This document shows positions 53,986-63,602 of a stretch of DNA of 64,000 nucleotides, piece by piece. The notes below the pieces were generated by a model. That model was not told the DNA's origin. It worked only from the letters and a program-made list of their open reading frames with translations, and searched no databases. The translations under genes and the position numbers were made by a program. Source of the DNA: Bradyrhizobium niftali (GTDB lineage Bacteria > Pseudomonadota > Alphaproteobacteria > Rhizobiales > Xanthobacteraceae); NCBI RefSeq assembly GCF_004571025.1, contig NZ_SPQT01000002.1, positions 62,001-126,000 on the forward strand, in the 5' to 3' direction. Positions within the stretch are counted from its first letter, which is position 1; each line of letters opens with the position of its first letter.

Positions 53986-54399
53986 ATGGCAACCAGCGTG
54001 GCAAAAACGGGCAGGGTCGTTTGGCCCGACTCGATTCAGAAGGAATTCGACATCAACGAGTTCAACGGGCGGGTAGGGACCCGGCTCCTGTCGGAAACCG
54101 AACGCGTGCGTGTCTGGGAAATACGACTTGCGCCGGGCGAACGCATCGGCTTCCACCGTCATGTGCTTGATTATTTCTGGACTGCGGTCACACCGGGACG
54201 GGCGCGGTCGTATGCGGAGGATGGGACGATCGTCGAAGCAGTTTACTCTGCCGGTGAGACGCGTCACTTCGTCTACGGAAAGGGCGAGTACAAGATCCAC
54301 GACCTCAAGAATGTCGGAGATGCCGATTTGTGGTTCACCACCGTCGAATTCCTCGACAGTGCAAATGCTCCCTTGAAGATCGGCAACCAAAGTCCATGA
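53986..54399 (+). CDS. Cupin-domain protein
   Basis: Predicted 137 aa from the ATG at 53986 with a GGAGGCGG site upstream. A small beta-barrel cupin is indicated by VRVWEIRLAPGERIGFHRHVLDYFWTAV and AGETRHFVYGKGEYKIHDLKN, giving the GxxxxxHxH-like and second-motif His ligands. Single-domain cupins can be enzymes or sensors. It is last in the operon 50705-54399 and ends convergently toward the regulator at 54532. Confidence 0.8.
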   Translation: MATSVAKTGRVVWPDSIQKEFDINEFNGRVGTRLLSETERVRVWEIRLAPGERIGFHRHVLDYFWTAVTPGRARSYAEDGTIVEAVYSAGETRHFVYGKGEYKIHDLKNVGDADLWFTTVEFLDSANAPLKIGNQSP

Positions 54400-54531
54400 A
54401 GAGGCGAGGCGGCATCGGCATGGAAGCGACTTACGTTGAACTGCTCCGGGGAACGCGAGCAAGCTTTCGCGCCGGCGCCTGCACTTCGGTACCGGCTGTT
54501 TAGAGAGGCCTCCAATCAGTGGCGCGCCTCC

Positions 54532-57429
54532 TCAGAGGCGCGTACGCGGCCCAGGGGACGGTTGCTGCCTCGCTTCGGGCGCCACCGTTCCCCGCAGTTT
54601 TTCGAGCATCATCTTGGCGCGTCGGAATGGGACGGTTTCGAAGCCCTCTACAAATTTACCGAGGGTTCGCTCCAGCAGGGCCGAAGCCTCTTTATTTCGG
54701 CCCTGTTGCTGCAGCATCTCAGTAAGGGCCTCTACTGCCCAAAGCTCCCAGCCGAGCGCACCTTGACGACGTGAGATCGTGATTGCTTCGCGGAAGTGGC
54801 TCTCGGCCGATTTAGATTTGCTTCCCTCTAAGGATAGCAAAGTAGTGCCGTGGATCCGAAGAGCATCCGGCAACAGCCAGAACGCCTCGGCAGCCCTTAT
54901 ACGTTCAAGTGATTCTGCTGATGCCAGGACTGCCTCCTCCGGGCGGCCAGCGGTGGCGAGAAGAACACCCAATCGGCCCAGAAACGGGAGGGAGGAGTTT
55001 TCGTACCGGGCATCGCTCAGCTTGGATATCGCTTCTCTCAAGTGTCGTTCTGCGGGCTCGAACTCCCCTTTTAGGAACAGTAGTCTACCCTCGAATCCGA
55101 TAGCCGAGAACAAGTAGCTTTGAATATCGTTCTCCTCAGCCACTCGCCTCATCCTACAAATGGCCTCACCAGCAAGGTCTAACTCCTCCAATCTGAGAAA
55201 CATCGTGCACCCGCACCAACTTAGCGCCTGGCAGATCGACGTCGGATTTCCGTTTTCTTCCGCCTCGGAATGTGCGGACAGGCATGCACGAAGTGTCTGA
55301 TCAAAACGACCCTCACACCAATGGACTCCCGTCATGACGCACTGCGCGTAAACCGAATGATTTAAGCCCCAGCGACCTATTTGGGACGCGTTTGCGTGGG
55401 TTCGAAAAAAGGCGTGAGCCTCGCGTGCGAGATTCAAGGCACTCGGGTATTCGGCATTGAAGTACAGCGACGCGCTCTTTACGCTTTTCATCATTGCAAG
55501 CGCGGTTGGCTCTTCCACGTCTGCGACAAGCTTCTCGATCCTTTTCGTTCCCTCCAATGCGCCCTTGATGTCACCGCGCCGATGCAGGAAGAGGACGAGG
55601 CCGAGACGGGCCCTAAGTTCCCAATGGCGGTCACGCAGATGCCCGGCAAGCTCGATTGCCCTGTTCAACGCATCACGCGACCGGCTCGTCATACCTTCGG
55701 TGAACATCACCGCGAGTCCGAGGGCGGCCTTCAGGATCATCTCGCTTCGTTCGCTTTCGACACTCGGCCTTAGAGCGTCGATCGCCTTTGTCGTCCAACC
55801 GATGCATTCTGTTAGAAGGGAATTTTCCAACCAGACCGGCACGGCGGCGGCCGCGAGCGTTACGCCCGCTCCGTCTTGGCCGCTCGTCGAAAAAGCCCAG
55901 TTTAGGATCCCGCGCACGTTATCAAGCTCTAGAACCGCTTCTCTGAGCGTTTGCACCCGACTTGACCCATCGGCGCACTTTCGGAGCATTTCAGCGAGGC
56001 AGGATGCAAGCCTGCCGGCCAGTTCGTTCCGCTCCCCTTTCTCGATCAGCTTGGCAAGGGCGAACGCCCGGGTGATCTCCAGCAGGCGAAACCTGACACC
56101 GTCGGTGCCGACATCGACGGAGAGCAGCGATTTGCAGACCAGATCTGCGAGGATCGTGGCAGTGTCATCTTCGGTCGCCGCAATCACGGCAACAGCCGCT
56201 TCCAGCGTGAAACTACCGGCGAACACCCCAAGGCAGCGCAAGATATGGCGCTCGCGCTCGCTTAGTAGCTGATAGCTCCATTCGATAGCCGTCCCGATAG
56301 TTCGGTGTCGCGACGACGTGCCTCGGTGCTTGTCAGCCGGCAGGCTCATCCGGTTCTCGAGCCTAGAGGCCAATCCCTTGACACCGAAAGCGTCCACGCG
56401 CGCGGCGGTCAGCTCGATCGCAAGCGGGTTGCCGTCCAGTCTGCGGCATATCTGCGCCACAAAGGAGGCGCTGGTGTCGTTGAGTTCGAAATTGCTCACA
56501 ACCGCCGCTGCTCGTTCGACGAATAACTGCACCGCGGGGTAGGTCAATGCGACCTTCAGGTCGAGATTCGCAACCAGAGGAGGCACATCCAGCGGTGGGA
56601 GGCGGTTCACCAGTTCGCCCTGGACGCGCAGCGGCTCTCTGCTCGTCGTCAGCACCTTGATCTCGTTGCCACCGCGGAGCAGCGCGCCAATCGCCGTCGC
56701 TGCGCCATCGATAAGGTGCTCGCAATTGTCAAAAACCAGGAGCATGTTCTTATAACGCAGCGCCGCGACGATCCCCGATAAGATGTCACTCGAACGGACA
56801 TCGATGGGGAGCGCAGATGCGAGCGCGCTCGGAATCAGCGATTCGTTCGTGATCGAGCCAAGATCCACTAGCCAAACGCCGTCGCGAAACTGTGGTAGCA
56901 TCGTTTCCGCTACTTGGAGGGCTGTCGAGGTTTTTCCGACGCCCGGCGGCCCGACAATACTCAGGAGGCGACCGTTGGCTAGTTTCCGCTTGATCGAGTT
57001 TAGTGCTTCCGCTCGGCCGATCAGGCGAGTTAGTTGCGCCGGCAGGTTGTGCTCACGTGCAACTAGAAGGTCGGCTTCACCACGTTCCTCTTCCAGGACC
57101 TTTATCGGGGCGACGAAGCGGTATCCGCGGCCCGGGCTATTCACGATGTACTGATTCGCCGTCTCGTCATCTCCGAGCGCGCGGCGCAGCGCGGCCACCT
57201 GAACGGTGAGGTTCGCCTCGACGACAAAAGTGTTGGGCCAGGCGATCTCAATGAGTTCGCGCTTGCTCATCAATTCCCCTGCGCGCTCGACCAGTGCGAT
57301 CAGGATCTCGATAGCCTTGCTGCCCAAGCGAACGACGCGGTTACCCTCGGACAATATCCGCTTGGACGAGGAAAGGCGGAACGGCCCGAATAGAAACGTA
57401 CGCTTTGGTCTCTCGTCGCGGTCGGACAT
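54532..57429 (-). CDS. Large wHTH - ATPase - repeat regulator (CadC/SARP-STAND type)
   Basis: Predicted 965 aa from the ATG at 57429; the reading to 57573 is a shadow. Residues ~10-110 are an OmpR/CadC-type winged helix (LIALVERAGELMSKRELIEIAW, AALRRALGDDE, IVNSPGRGYRFVAPI). The P-loop VGPPGVGKTSTA lies at residues 159-170 and the Walker B region is MLLVFDNCEHLID. The C-terminal half is TPR-like helical repeats. Such STAND-type regulators sense a signal, oligomerise with ATP and activate transcription. The targets are not evident. Confidence 0.9.
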   Translation of the reverse strand: MSDRDERPKRTFLFGPFRLSSSKRILSEGNRVVRLGSKAIEILIALVERAGELMSKRELIEIAWPNTFVVEANLTVQVAALRRALGDDETANQYIVNSPGRGYRFVAPIKVLEEERGEADLLVAREHNLPAQLTRLIGRAEALNSIKRKLANGRLLSIVGPPGVGKTSTALQVAETMLPQFRDGVWLVDLGSITNESLIPSALASALPIDVRSSDILSGIVAALRYKNMLLVFDNCEHLIDGAATAIGALLRGGNEIKVLTTSREPLRVQGELVNRLPPLDVPPLVANLDLKVALTYPAVQLFVERAAAVVSNFELNDTSASFVAQICRRLDGNPLAIELTAARVDAFGVKGLASRLENRMSLPADKHRGTSSRHRTIGTAIEWSYQLLSERERHILRCLGVFAGSFTLEAAVAVIAATEDDTATILADLVCKSLLSVDVGTDGVRFRLLEITRAFALAKLIEKGERNELAGRLASCLAEMLRKCADGSSRVQTLREAVLELDNVRGILNWAFSTSGQDGAGVTLAAAAVPVWLENSLLTECIGWTTKAIDALRPSVESERSEMILKAALGLAVMFTEGMTSRSRDALNRAIELAGHLRDRHWELRARLGLVLFLHRRGDIKGALEGTKRIEKLVADVEEPTALAMMKSVKSASLYFNAEYPSALNLAREAHAFFRTHANASQIGRWGLNHSVYAQCVMTGVHWCEGRFDQTLRACLSAHSEAEENGNPTSICQALSWCGCTMFLRLEELDLAGEAICRMRRVAEENDIQSYLFSAIGFEGRLLFLKGEFEPAERHLREAISKLSDARYENSSLPFLGRLGVLLATAGRPEEAVLASAESLERIRAAEAFWLLPDALRIHGTTLLSLEGSKSKSAESHFREAITISRRQGALGWELWAVEALTEMLQQQGRNKEASALLERTLGKFVEGFETVPFRRAKMMLEKLRGTVAPEARQQPSPGPRTRL

Positions 57430-57520
57430 CCGTCGGTCGGCGTTAGGTTCGCAAAGGCCTTCATTACGCCTCCGACCGGCAGGTGTCCATCCGTTGGAAT
57501 ATGCCGCGCGACCAAAGGGA

Positions 57521-57955
57521 TCACGGCGGATCGTCGCGCTGGACCTGCACGGCGACCGCCTGCCGGCGCGCAAGGACTGCGGAAATGCTGATGCGTTCGG
57601 CGTCGAGCACTGAGAGTGTCGCTAATTCTACCGCAATCGTCGCCGATTTCTCGATCAAATCGGCTCGGGCGTGAAGCTGTGCCGTCTGCCGCCTGCCGAT
57701 CCATCGAGACAACGTTTCCGGCGTGATCGCCGCGTCTTGCTGTAGGCCGCCCAGCAGCGCCTGACGCAGCTCCGTGGCGTGCTCCGAAGCCGCGTTTGCC
57801 GTCGTGCGCAGTTCGTCCAACCGTCCGGCGAAATCGGCGTCGCTCATGACCGGGGACCCAGCAAACAATCCGCAAATGTTGTCCAGGCTCACCTGCAGCC
57901 GAAACAAATGCAGGCGCAAGTCTTCTCCGAACTGAGCTAAATTGCCGTTTATCAA
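57521..57955 (-). CDS. Hypothetical helical protein upstream of the large regulator
   Basis: Predicted 144 aa from a TTG at 57955 preceded by AGAGGTG; the frame is open further to 58144 but without a ribosome site, and an internal ATG at 57844 gives a 107-aa form. Sequence is almost all helical (MSDADFAGRLDELRTTANAA, AQLHARADLIEKSATIAVELA) with no recognised family. The C-terminus ends 91 nt before the regulator start. It may work with the regulator, perhaps as a sensor or anti-activator; this is speculation from location. Confidence 0.5.
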   Translation of the reverse strand: MINGNLAQFGEDLRLHLFRLQVSLDNICGLFAGSPVMSDADFAGRLDELRTTANAASEHATELRQALLGGLQQDAAITPETLSRWIGRRQTAQLHARADLIEKSATIAVELATLSVLDAERISISAVLARRQAVAVQVQRDDPP

Positions 57956-57958
57956 ATC

Positions 57959-57980
57959 TGCACCTCTTTCGACAGGTGCA
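57959..57980 (-). promoter_or_regulatory. Hairpin over a ribosome binding site
   Basis: TGCACCT (57959-57965) and AGGTGCA (57974-57980) form a perfect 7-bp stem with an 8-nt loop. On the minus strand the downstream arm contains AGAGGTG, the Shine-Dalgarno sequence for the TTG at 57955. Such a structure could limit translation of the 57521 gene. Confidence 0.35.
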
Positions 57981-58235
57981 ACTCTTTCGCGACGCAACGT
58001 CGCAGCCAAATAAAATCTTACAAAAGAATGGCGAAAGGCTACGGCGGTGCCGTCGACGCCGGCGCGACGCAATTCTTTGGAACGATTTATTCGCCATGTG
58101 CCGGAGCGGTAATTAATGATGGTGCGAGCGTGCCTTGCGCACAACGAAAGCGGAAATCACAGCCATCTTGTCCATTGCGAAGATAAGCCCGTGAAAAGTG
58201 CCGGAAAGAGCCAGTTGGAAGTCGGCGAGACTCCG

Positions 58236-59135
58236 ATGAGCGGATACGCCGATCCCTCCTGCGATGGGTTATTTGGTCGTCGGATCGCTATGTATCTCGG
58301 AATAGAGGGCGACTGTATTCACAAGGTCAATCGGCATGGCAAGCTCGCGCTCGCAATTACGCGGTTGAGCTGTACCCGCCGCATTGGCAAGCGGGCTGCC
58401 GCAATTCCGTCCGAACCGGCCTTCAGCATCCTTCATCGGTTGGCGGATTTGGAGAACCATTCCAATGGACCGGTCGGTGTAGGAACTGTGAGCGTCTCCG
58501 ACCTCCGCGACGATCCGCAGTGTGAATTCAGAGGTCCGTTCGAAGGTATCCAATACTACGTCCCGCGCCGCGCGCTTGACGACTTCGCACACGAGAACAA
58601 TGCAAAGCCGATCTCCACCCTCCAGTGCACTCGCGATCGGTGCGATCCCTATTTGACCTCGCTTTCAAGTGTTCTCTTGAGCGCCCTCGAGGAGGAGAGG
58701 GGTAACAATCAGCTTTTCGTTGATCAGCTTGGTATGACATTGCTCGCCCACTTTGCCCAGAGCTACGGGGATCTTCGCTCGCGTGAGGGTATTCGCGAGG
58801 GTGGACTGGCGCCATGGCAGGAGCGTCGCGCCAAGGAGATCATGCGTGTTCGCCTCGCCAGCGGCCTGACGATCTCCGATATCGCTGCCGAGTGCAGGCT
58901 GACGCCGAGCCACTTCGCCCGCTGTTTCCGGCGCAGTACAGGGGTTGCGCCCCACGAGTATCTCTCTCAGCTCCGAGTCAAAGAGGCCAAGCGCCTGATG
59001 ACAACTACCAAATTGCCTTTGGCAGATATTGCGCTGATCTGCGGGTTCGGCGATCAAAGCTACTTCGTGAGGGTTTTCTCGCGTAGAGTGGGAATGAGCC
59101 CTGGCGCCTGGCGTCGGGCTCGTTCTGAGGGATGA
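58236..59135 (+). CDS. AraC-family regulator (copy 2)
   Basis: Predicted 299 aa from the ATG at 58236; a GTG at 58191 is an alternative start. Strong similarity to the AraC protein at 24467: GLFGRRIAMYLGIEGDCIH, QCEFRGPFEGIQYYVP, PWQERRAKEIMRVRLASGLT and the HTH2 segment LADIALICGFGDQSYFVRVFSR. The C-terminal DNA-binding domain is intact. It is divergent from the helical protein gene and the large regulator. Confidence 0.9.
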   Translation: MSGYADPSCDGLFGRRIAMYLGIEGDCIHKVNRHGKLALAITRLSCTRRIGKRAAAIPSEPAFSILHRLADLENHSNGPVGVGTVSVSDLRDDPQCEFRGPFEGIQYYVPRRALDDFAHENNAKPISTLQCTRDRCDPYLTSLSSVLLSALEEERGNNQLFVDQLGMTLLAHFAQSYGDLRSREGIREGGLAPWQERRAKEIMRVRLASGLTISDIAAECRLTPSHFARCFRRSTGVAPHEYLSQLRVKEAKRLMTTTKLPLADIALICGFGDQSYFVRVFSRRVGMSPGAWRRARSEG

Positions 59136-60051
59136 GCGGACGTCGATCGTGTTCCGGCTAAACACCGACGCGCGTCGCGCCGATCTTCTTCGAAATCGAG
59201 GAATCGCGAAAGCGGTAACGTCACTCCCTTTGGCGCAACGTATTTGCTCGCAGGCGCGCTGGCTAATTGCCTCAACAGTTCGCTGGGAAACCCACCAGGT
59301 CGGAGACTAACGTTTGGCAAGCCCCCGATCGCACGCACGAAAGTTTTTAAAAGTTGTAGGAAATCCCTCTCTCTCCGCCACTTTAAAGCAGCTTTGAGAA
59401 AGCCCCGTAAAATGAGGCCTTTCGGCACGCCCGGGTTTGCCGGTGTAGCCCGCCGACGGCGGAGCCTCAGCGCGACGACGAACCGAAGGCCGCGGCCGGC
59501 GACGGCACCCGGAGATTAAATCTCGAGACCTCCGATGCCGAGCGTTCCGTCGCCGAACCCGCGGCTCACGCGACCCCGGTGCGGGAGTTTTGGGCCTCTC
59601 ATACGCCGAGACCGCCTTACCGGGCCGGTTATTTCACCCCGCCTACCGAAGCGCATTCCACTTCGGCGCTCTAACGCTGCGACCAGGGATGAAAATCGAT
59701 CAAATCCGAGAGGCCCTGCGGACAGTCCTCCGGGATGGCCTTCGTTCTGGAAGCTGAATCGGCTCTCAATCCCGGCCGGCTTTCAAGGCTGGCAGCCGGA
59801 TCGCGTCACGCGCGATCAAGGGGGCCTTTTGGATGCCGATCGGGGCCACGACCTCGGAAAGGACCATGGCCCCAGCGAAGACATCAACAAGCCCGGGCGA
59901 TCTAGTGCCCCGGCCGGCAGGCAAGTATCAGCGGCGCCCGCGCCCGTCTCCGCAATCCGGACCAGCTTCGACGGCGTGAGCACTACCGCCGTGCGTGGCG
60001 AGTTCAGAAATGTAAGCTTGACAACAAACTGCAATTAAAGGGCCGAATGAC
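59136..60051. other. Gene-poor stretch
   Basis: About 0.9 kb after the AraC gene without a convincing gene on either strand. Open frames here are arginine- and proline-rich shadow-type sequences without recognisable motifs or ribosome sites. It leads into gene debris (IS30 scrap, P-type ATPase tail), so it is probably decayed insertion DNA. Confidence 0.5.
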
Positions 60052-60168
60052 ATAAAGTTCGCTGGGCGGTCGCTGCGATTGCTTGATGAGCGACGAGACG
60101 ACGCTTTCGGTATCCTTTTGCGACCTGACCAGCATCACGTGGCGCGAATGGCGCTCGATCAGTGTTGC
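60052..60168 (-). mobile_element. IS30-family transposase fragment
   Basis: Minus-strand translation gives ATLIERHSRHVMLVRSQKDT, then ESVVSSLIKQSQRPPSELY. This is the core of IS30-type transposases just before the DDE Asp region ('LvERktRyvmLvkvp.k.t..v...li..l..lp'). Only ~39 codons remain; no terminal inverted repeats are visible, and both ends stop abruptly. It is a dead remnant. The 60169-60644 stretch that follows shows no gene. Confidence 0.65.
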
Positions 60169-60644
60169 ACAAAGCGGTCATTCGACAAAACTGGCAATGT
60201 TGGTTATGTCGCATCAAGGTAGGATACTCTGCGCGATGCGCACGTCTAGTAGGTAACCACAAGCCCTAGCAACCACACTCGTTAGCATCTGGTAAGTGGG
60301 GTGGCGAGTCTCACTCTCTCTGCCATCGATTTTTGACAGCGCAGAAGTCCTTCGAAAACAGGCATCTCTCGAACCGCCGGAAATTGACGGTGTAGCACGA
60401 CGGTGTAGCACCAGGGTGGCACCGCGGCGGCCCAAATTGCCATCATTCGGCAGCTTAGGAAGGTCCAATCCCCGGACCGCCTGACGGGCGGGGTTGGCTC
60501 ATCGGCAGCGTCATACTTGCGGTCGAAAACTCGCGCGACGCGCTGAGCACCTTCTCGGTCGTCGCTGAACTCCCTCGCTGCCGATCTTCGTCGTGCCGGG
60601 GAGGCAGGAACGCCCGCGATGATCGCCGTCAAGGAGCTGTATTT

Positions 60645-61043
<399 letters not shown>

Positions 61044-61208
61044 CGGTTTACATGACTGGCGGTGCGGCTGATAAGTGGCCCGTACTCGGTGTACCAAACA
61101 GCATTCTGCTTCAAAAGCCATTTGCGCCAGCGCAAGTCGTTTCGGCTGTCTCCCAGCTCCTAAACGCGGGCTCGCAGCAGACGGGTCCGGTCTGAGGAAA
61201 CCGCAATC

Positions 61209-61586
61209 CGTGCCTGCTTCAGTACTACCTCATAGAAGATGAAGCCCTGATCCGAATGATGTTGTCGAGATGATCGAAGAGGGGGGCATTCGGTCGTTGC
61301 GGAAGCGGGAGATGTCGCGAAAGGCGCCGTTCTCACAGCTGATGCTGACTTCGATCTCGCGATCCTGGATATAAATATCGGTGGCGACACCATCGAGCCA
61401 ATCGCCTCAGCAATTGCTGATCGAGGCAAGCCATTTTTCTTCGTTAGTGGGTATGGATCGTCGGGATTGCCCGAAGCATTCAGGGGCACTCCAGTCGTGA
61501 GAAAGCCTTGCTTGCTGGCAGAGCTGCAATCCGCGATTGATACAGCGCTGTCGCAAGCGCCGAGCGATCACCAGGGTCCCCTCTAG
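61209..61586 (+). pseudogene. CheY-like response regulator receiver, frameshifted
   Basis: Plus strand starts in one frame with [15 protein letters not shown], an acidic pocket and helix 1, then a frameshift near 61255. A second frame gives VAEAGDVAKGAVLTADADFD, LAILDINIGGDTIEPIASAI (phospho-acceptor Asp in LDINIG), KPFFFVSGYGSSGLPEAFRG and VVRKPCLLAELQSAIDTAL, with the conserved Lys, ending at TAG 61584-61586. This is a single-domain receiver of the kind common in Bradyrhizobium, inactivated by a small indel. Confidence 0.7.
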
Positions 61587-61701
61587 CAGAACTCGCCCTC
61601 ATCGTGGGTTGATGCGCGTTGCTGTGATGGTCTGCTGTGGGTCTTGGTCGTATAAAAACACCCTCCGCGGGAGGGCGGTGAGAAGCCTGGACGGTTCGGT
61701 C

Positions 61702-62742
61702 TCAGGCCGCGATCGCGGCCAACACAAAGAACGCAGATGTTCTCTCGATTAGCCAAAACGCAGCTACTGCGCCTATCGCGTACGCAGCGACGATGTCGAG
61801 CTGATTGGCTGTCAGCTGAACCAGGGCAGGCCTGTGACGAAACTCCATGGCAGTGCGCAACAAATTCCCTGACAGAAGCACCGCCGCTACGAATGCCAAC
61901 TGTCCAATCTCGACGCCGAGGTTGAAGAACAGCAGAGCAATCGGAATGGCATGGTGAGGCAGTCCCACTTCAGCGAGTGCGCCGGCGAAGCCAAAACCGT
62001 GTAAAAGCCCAAAGCTGAAGGCAACCAGCCATGGCAGACGCGCCGACAGACTTGGCTTCCCACGGCGTGCATTCAGGATTTCGACGGCCACCAGCATGAT
62101 GCTCAACGCTATCGTCGCTTCCATGGGGGGGCCGGGCACTTTCACGAAACCCAGCGTTGCCGCAGCAAGCGTGATGCTGTGCGCAATGGTGAAGGCCGTG
62201 ACGGTGATGGCGACGCGGCGCCAGTCGCGAACCAGGATCACCAGCGCCAGTACGAACAACAAGTGATCGAAGCCGAAAAGAATGTGCTCGACGCCCAGCC
62301 GCAGATAAGTCGCCGCCACTTCTCCCGAACCGGGCACGGCCTGAACTACGAACGATGTCTTGGTCGGAGAAAGCCGTTCGGTCTGGATTGCACCTTCAAG
62401 GCTTTCGATCCGAACCAGTACATCCGTTGAGGTGGCCGACAGGCCCTCAATCGATACCGCCTGTCCAGCCAGTCCTCCATCCCGCCGTATTGCACGACGC
62501 TCAACATAGGCTCCGTCACTGAGCGAAGCGCGTGGCAGGCTCGTATCTTGAGTGCCATCGGGCAGTCTGACGTAAATCGCGAGCCGCACTTCTTCCCCGC
62601 GCGCCGGGATCTTGAACAGCAGATGATAGGAGCCGGCGCCGGTCTGGCGCAGCTCGAGGTAGCCCGGCCGAAGCTCGTCCGAGAGCGCGGGTTGCGCCAG
62701 CAGCACCGCCAAAACCGCAAAGATCAGGCGGAAGCAGTTCAT
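61702..62742 (-). CDS. HupE/UreJ-like membrane protein with N-terminal exported domain
   Basis: Predicted 346 aa. A signal peptide (FRLIFAVLAVLLAQPALS) and a ~135-residue beta-rich exported part are followed by a membrane domain. The latter has GVEHILFGFDHLLFVLALVIL, the His-rich HSITLAAATLGFV and LPWLVAFSFGLLHGFGFAGALAEVGLP with conserved His residues. This is the HupE/UreJ_2 family, proposed to move nickel or other metal. The start overlaps the prolyl isomerase stop by 4 nt. Confidence 0.87.
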   Translation of the reverse strand: MNCFRLIFAVLAVLLAQPALSDELRPGYLELRQTGAGSYHLLFKIPARGEEVRLAIYVRLPDGTQDTSLPRASLSDGAYVERRAIRRDGGLAGQAVSIEGLSATSTDVLVRIESLEGAIQTERLSPTKTSFVVQAVPGSGEVAATYLRLGVEHILFGFDHLLFVLALVILVRDWRRVAITVTAFTIAHSITLAAATLGFVKVPGPPMEATIALSIMLVAVEILNARRGKPSLSARLPWLVAFSFGLLHGFGFAGALAEVGLPHHAIPIALLFFNLGVEIGQLAFVAAVLLSGNLLRTAMEFRHRPALVQLTANQLDIVAAYAIGAVAAFWLIERTSAFFVLAAIAA

Positions 62743-63602
62743 CGGCTCGCGGCCTCTGCCGCCCTTGCCCCAGGCTGTTCAACCACGATTTCGTAGCGGC
62801 TCCGAAGCGAGGCATACAGCTTTTGTTCGGTCTCCAGACGCCGCGCGTTCTCCCACTCACGGAGGACAGCCGGCCGAACAGCGTCGAGGGGCGGCAAGTT
62901 TCCTTGCGCCCGCTCACTAATGAAGACAAAATGCTGCCCGAAGCCAGAGGAAATCGGTCCCTGCCAGCGGCCCTTTTCCATGACGGATAGCTGTTTGGCG
63001 AAGCTTTCCCCAAATATGCTCGTCAGCTTGGTCGGCGCGACGGCTCGAAACTCTTCCCCGAGAAGGAATGCATCCCCGAGTCCTGTCGCGTCTACGGCTT
63101 CGTCGGCTCGCGCCAGAACGCCCGCAAGCTGCTTGCTGTCGCTGTCGATGGTCTCAGCGCGCCTCGTGGCGCTGAGGAACAACTGACGGAATGTAAGTTG
63201 ATCTTCGGCCCTGAACCGCTCCGGATTGGAAGCGAGATATGCCGCAAGCTCCGCCTCACTGGGTTCGGGGACGGACATCTCAGTCGCGAGAAATTCCATC
63301 TTCTGCCGTACGCGGCGGCGGATGATGACGTCGTCCCGGTCCAGACCGGCAGCTCTGCCCTCGCGATAGAATACCTCGTCCCGGATGTAGTCATCTATCA
63401 GGCCGCGCAGTTCCTCCTGGTTGGGGGGCCGCCGCCAGGTTCGCACAAAAGCGTTGCCCAAGTTGGTGACTTGCGACGCGGAAACGACGATCTTCTCGGG
63501 GGCGTCCGACCCTCGCTTGCCGGCGAGCCCGTAGATCGCGAATAGCGCGGCACCCAGGACGAGAAACTGGAGCAGAGGCTCCCGCAGCAGCCGGACAATC
63601 AA
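62739..63602 (-). CDS. Parvulin-type peptidyl-prolyl isomerase, membrane anchored
   Basis: Predicted 287 aa. An N-terminal helix ([21 protein letters not shown]) anchors it. A helical chaperone region ([30 protein letters not shown]) is followed by the PpiC-type rotamase domain from ~residue 135 (LTFRQLFLS... [29 protein letters not shown]... [16 protein letters not shown]). It should fold exported proteins in the periplasm. It lies between and overlaps the HupE-like and DUF3604 genes by 4 nt, so all three are one transcript. Confidence 0.88.
   Translation of the reverse strand: MIVRLLREPLLQFLVLGAALFAIYGLAGKRGSDAPEKIVVSASQVTNLGNAFVRTWRRPPNQEELRGLIDDYIRDEVFYREGRAAGLDRDDVIIRRRVRQKMEFLATEMSVPEPSEAELAAYLASNPERFRAEDQLTFRQLFLSATRRAETIDSDSKQLAGVLARADEAVDATGLGDAFLLGEEFRAVAPTKLTSIFGESFAKQLSVMEKGRWQGPISSGFGQHFVFISERAQGNLPPLDAVRPAVLREWENARRLETEQKLYASLRSRYEIVVEQPGARAAEAASR

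Noticed and set aside
59535..60038. 167-aa plus-strand open frame in the gene-poor stretch
   Set aside because: Arg/Pro/Ser-rich, no ribosome site or motif, next to insertion debris.
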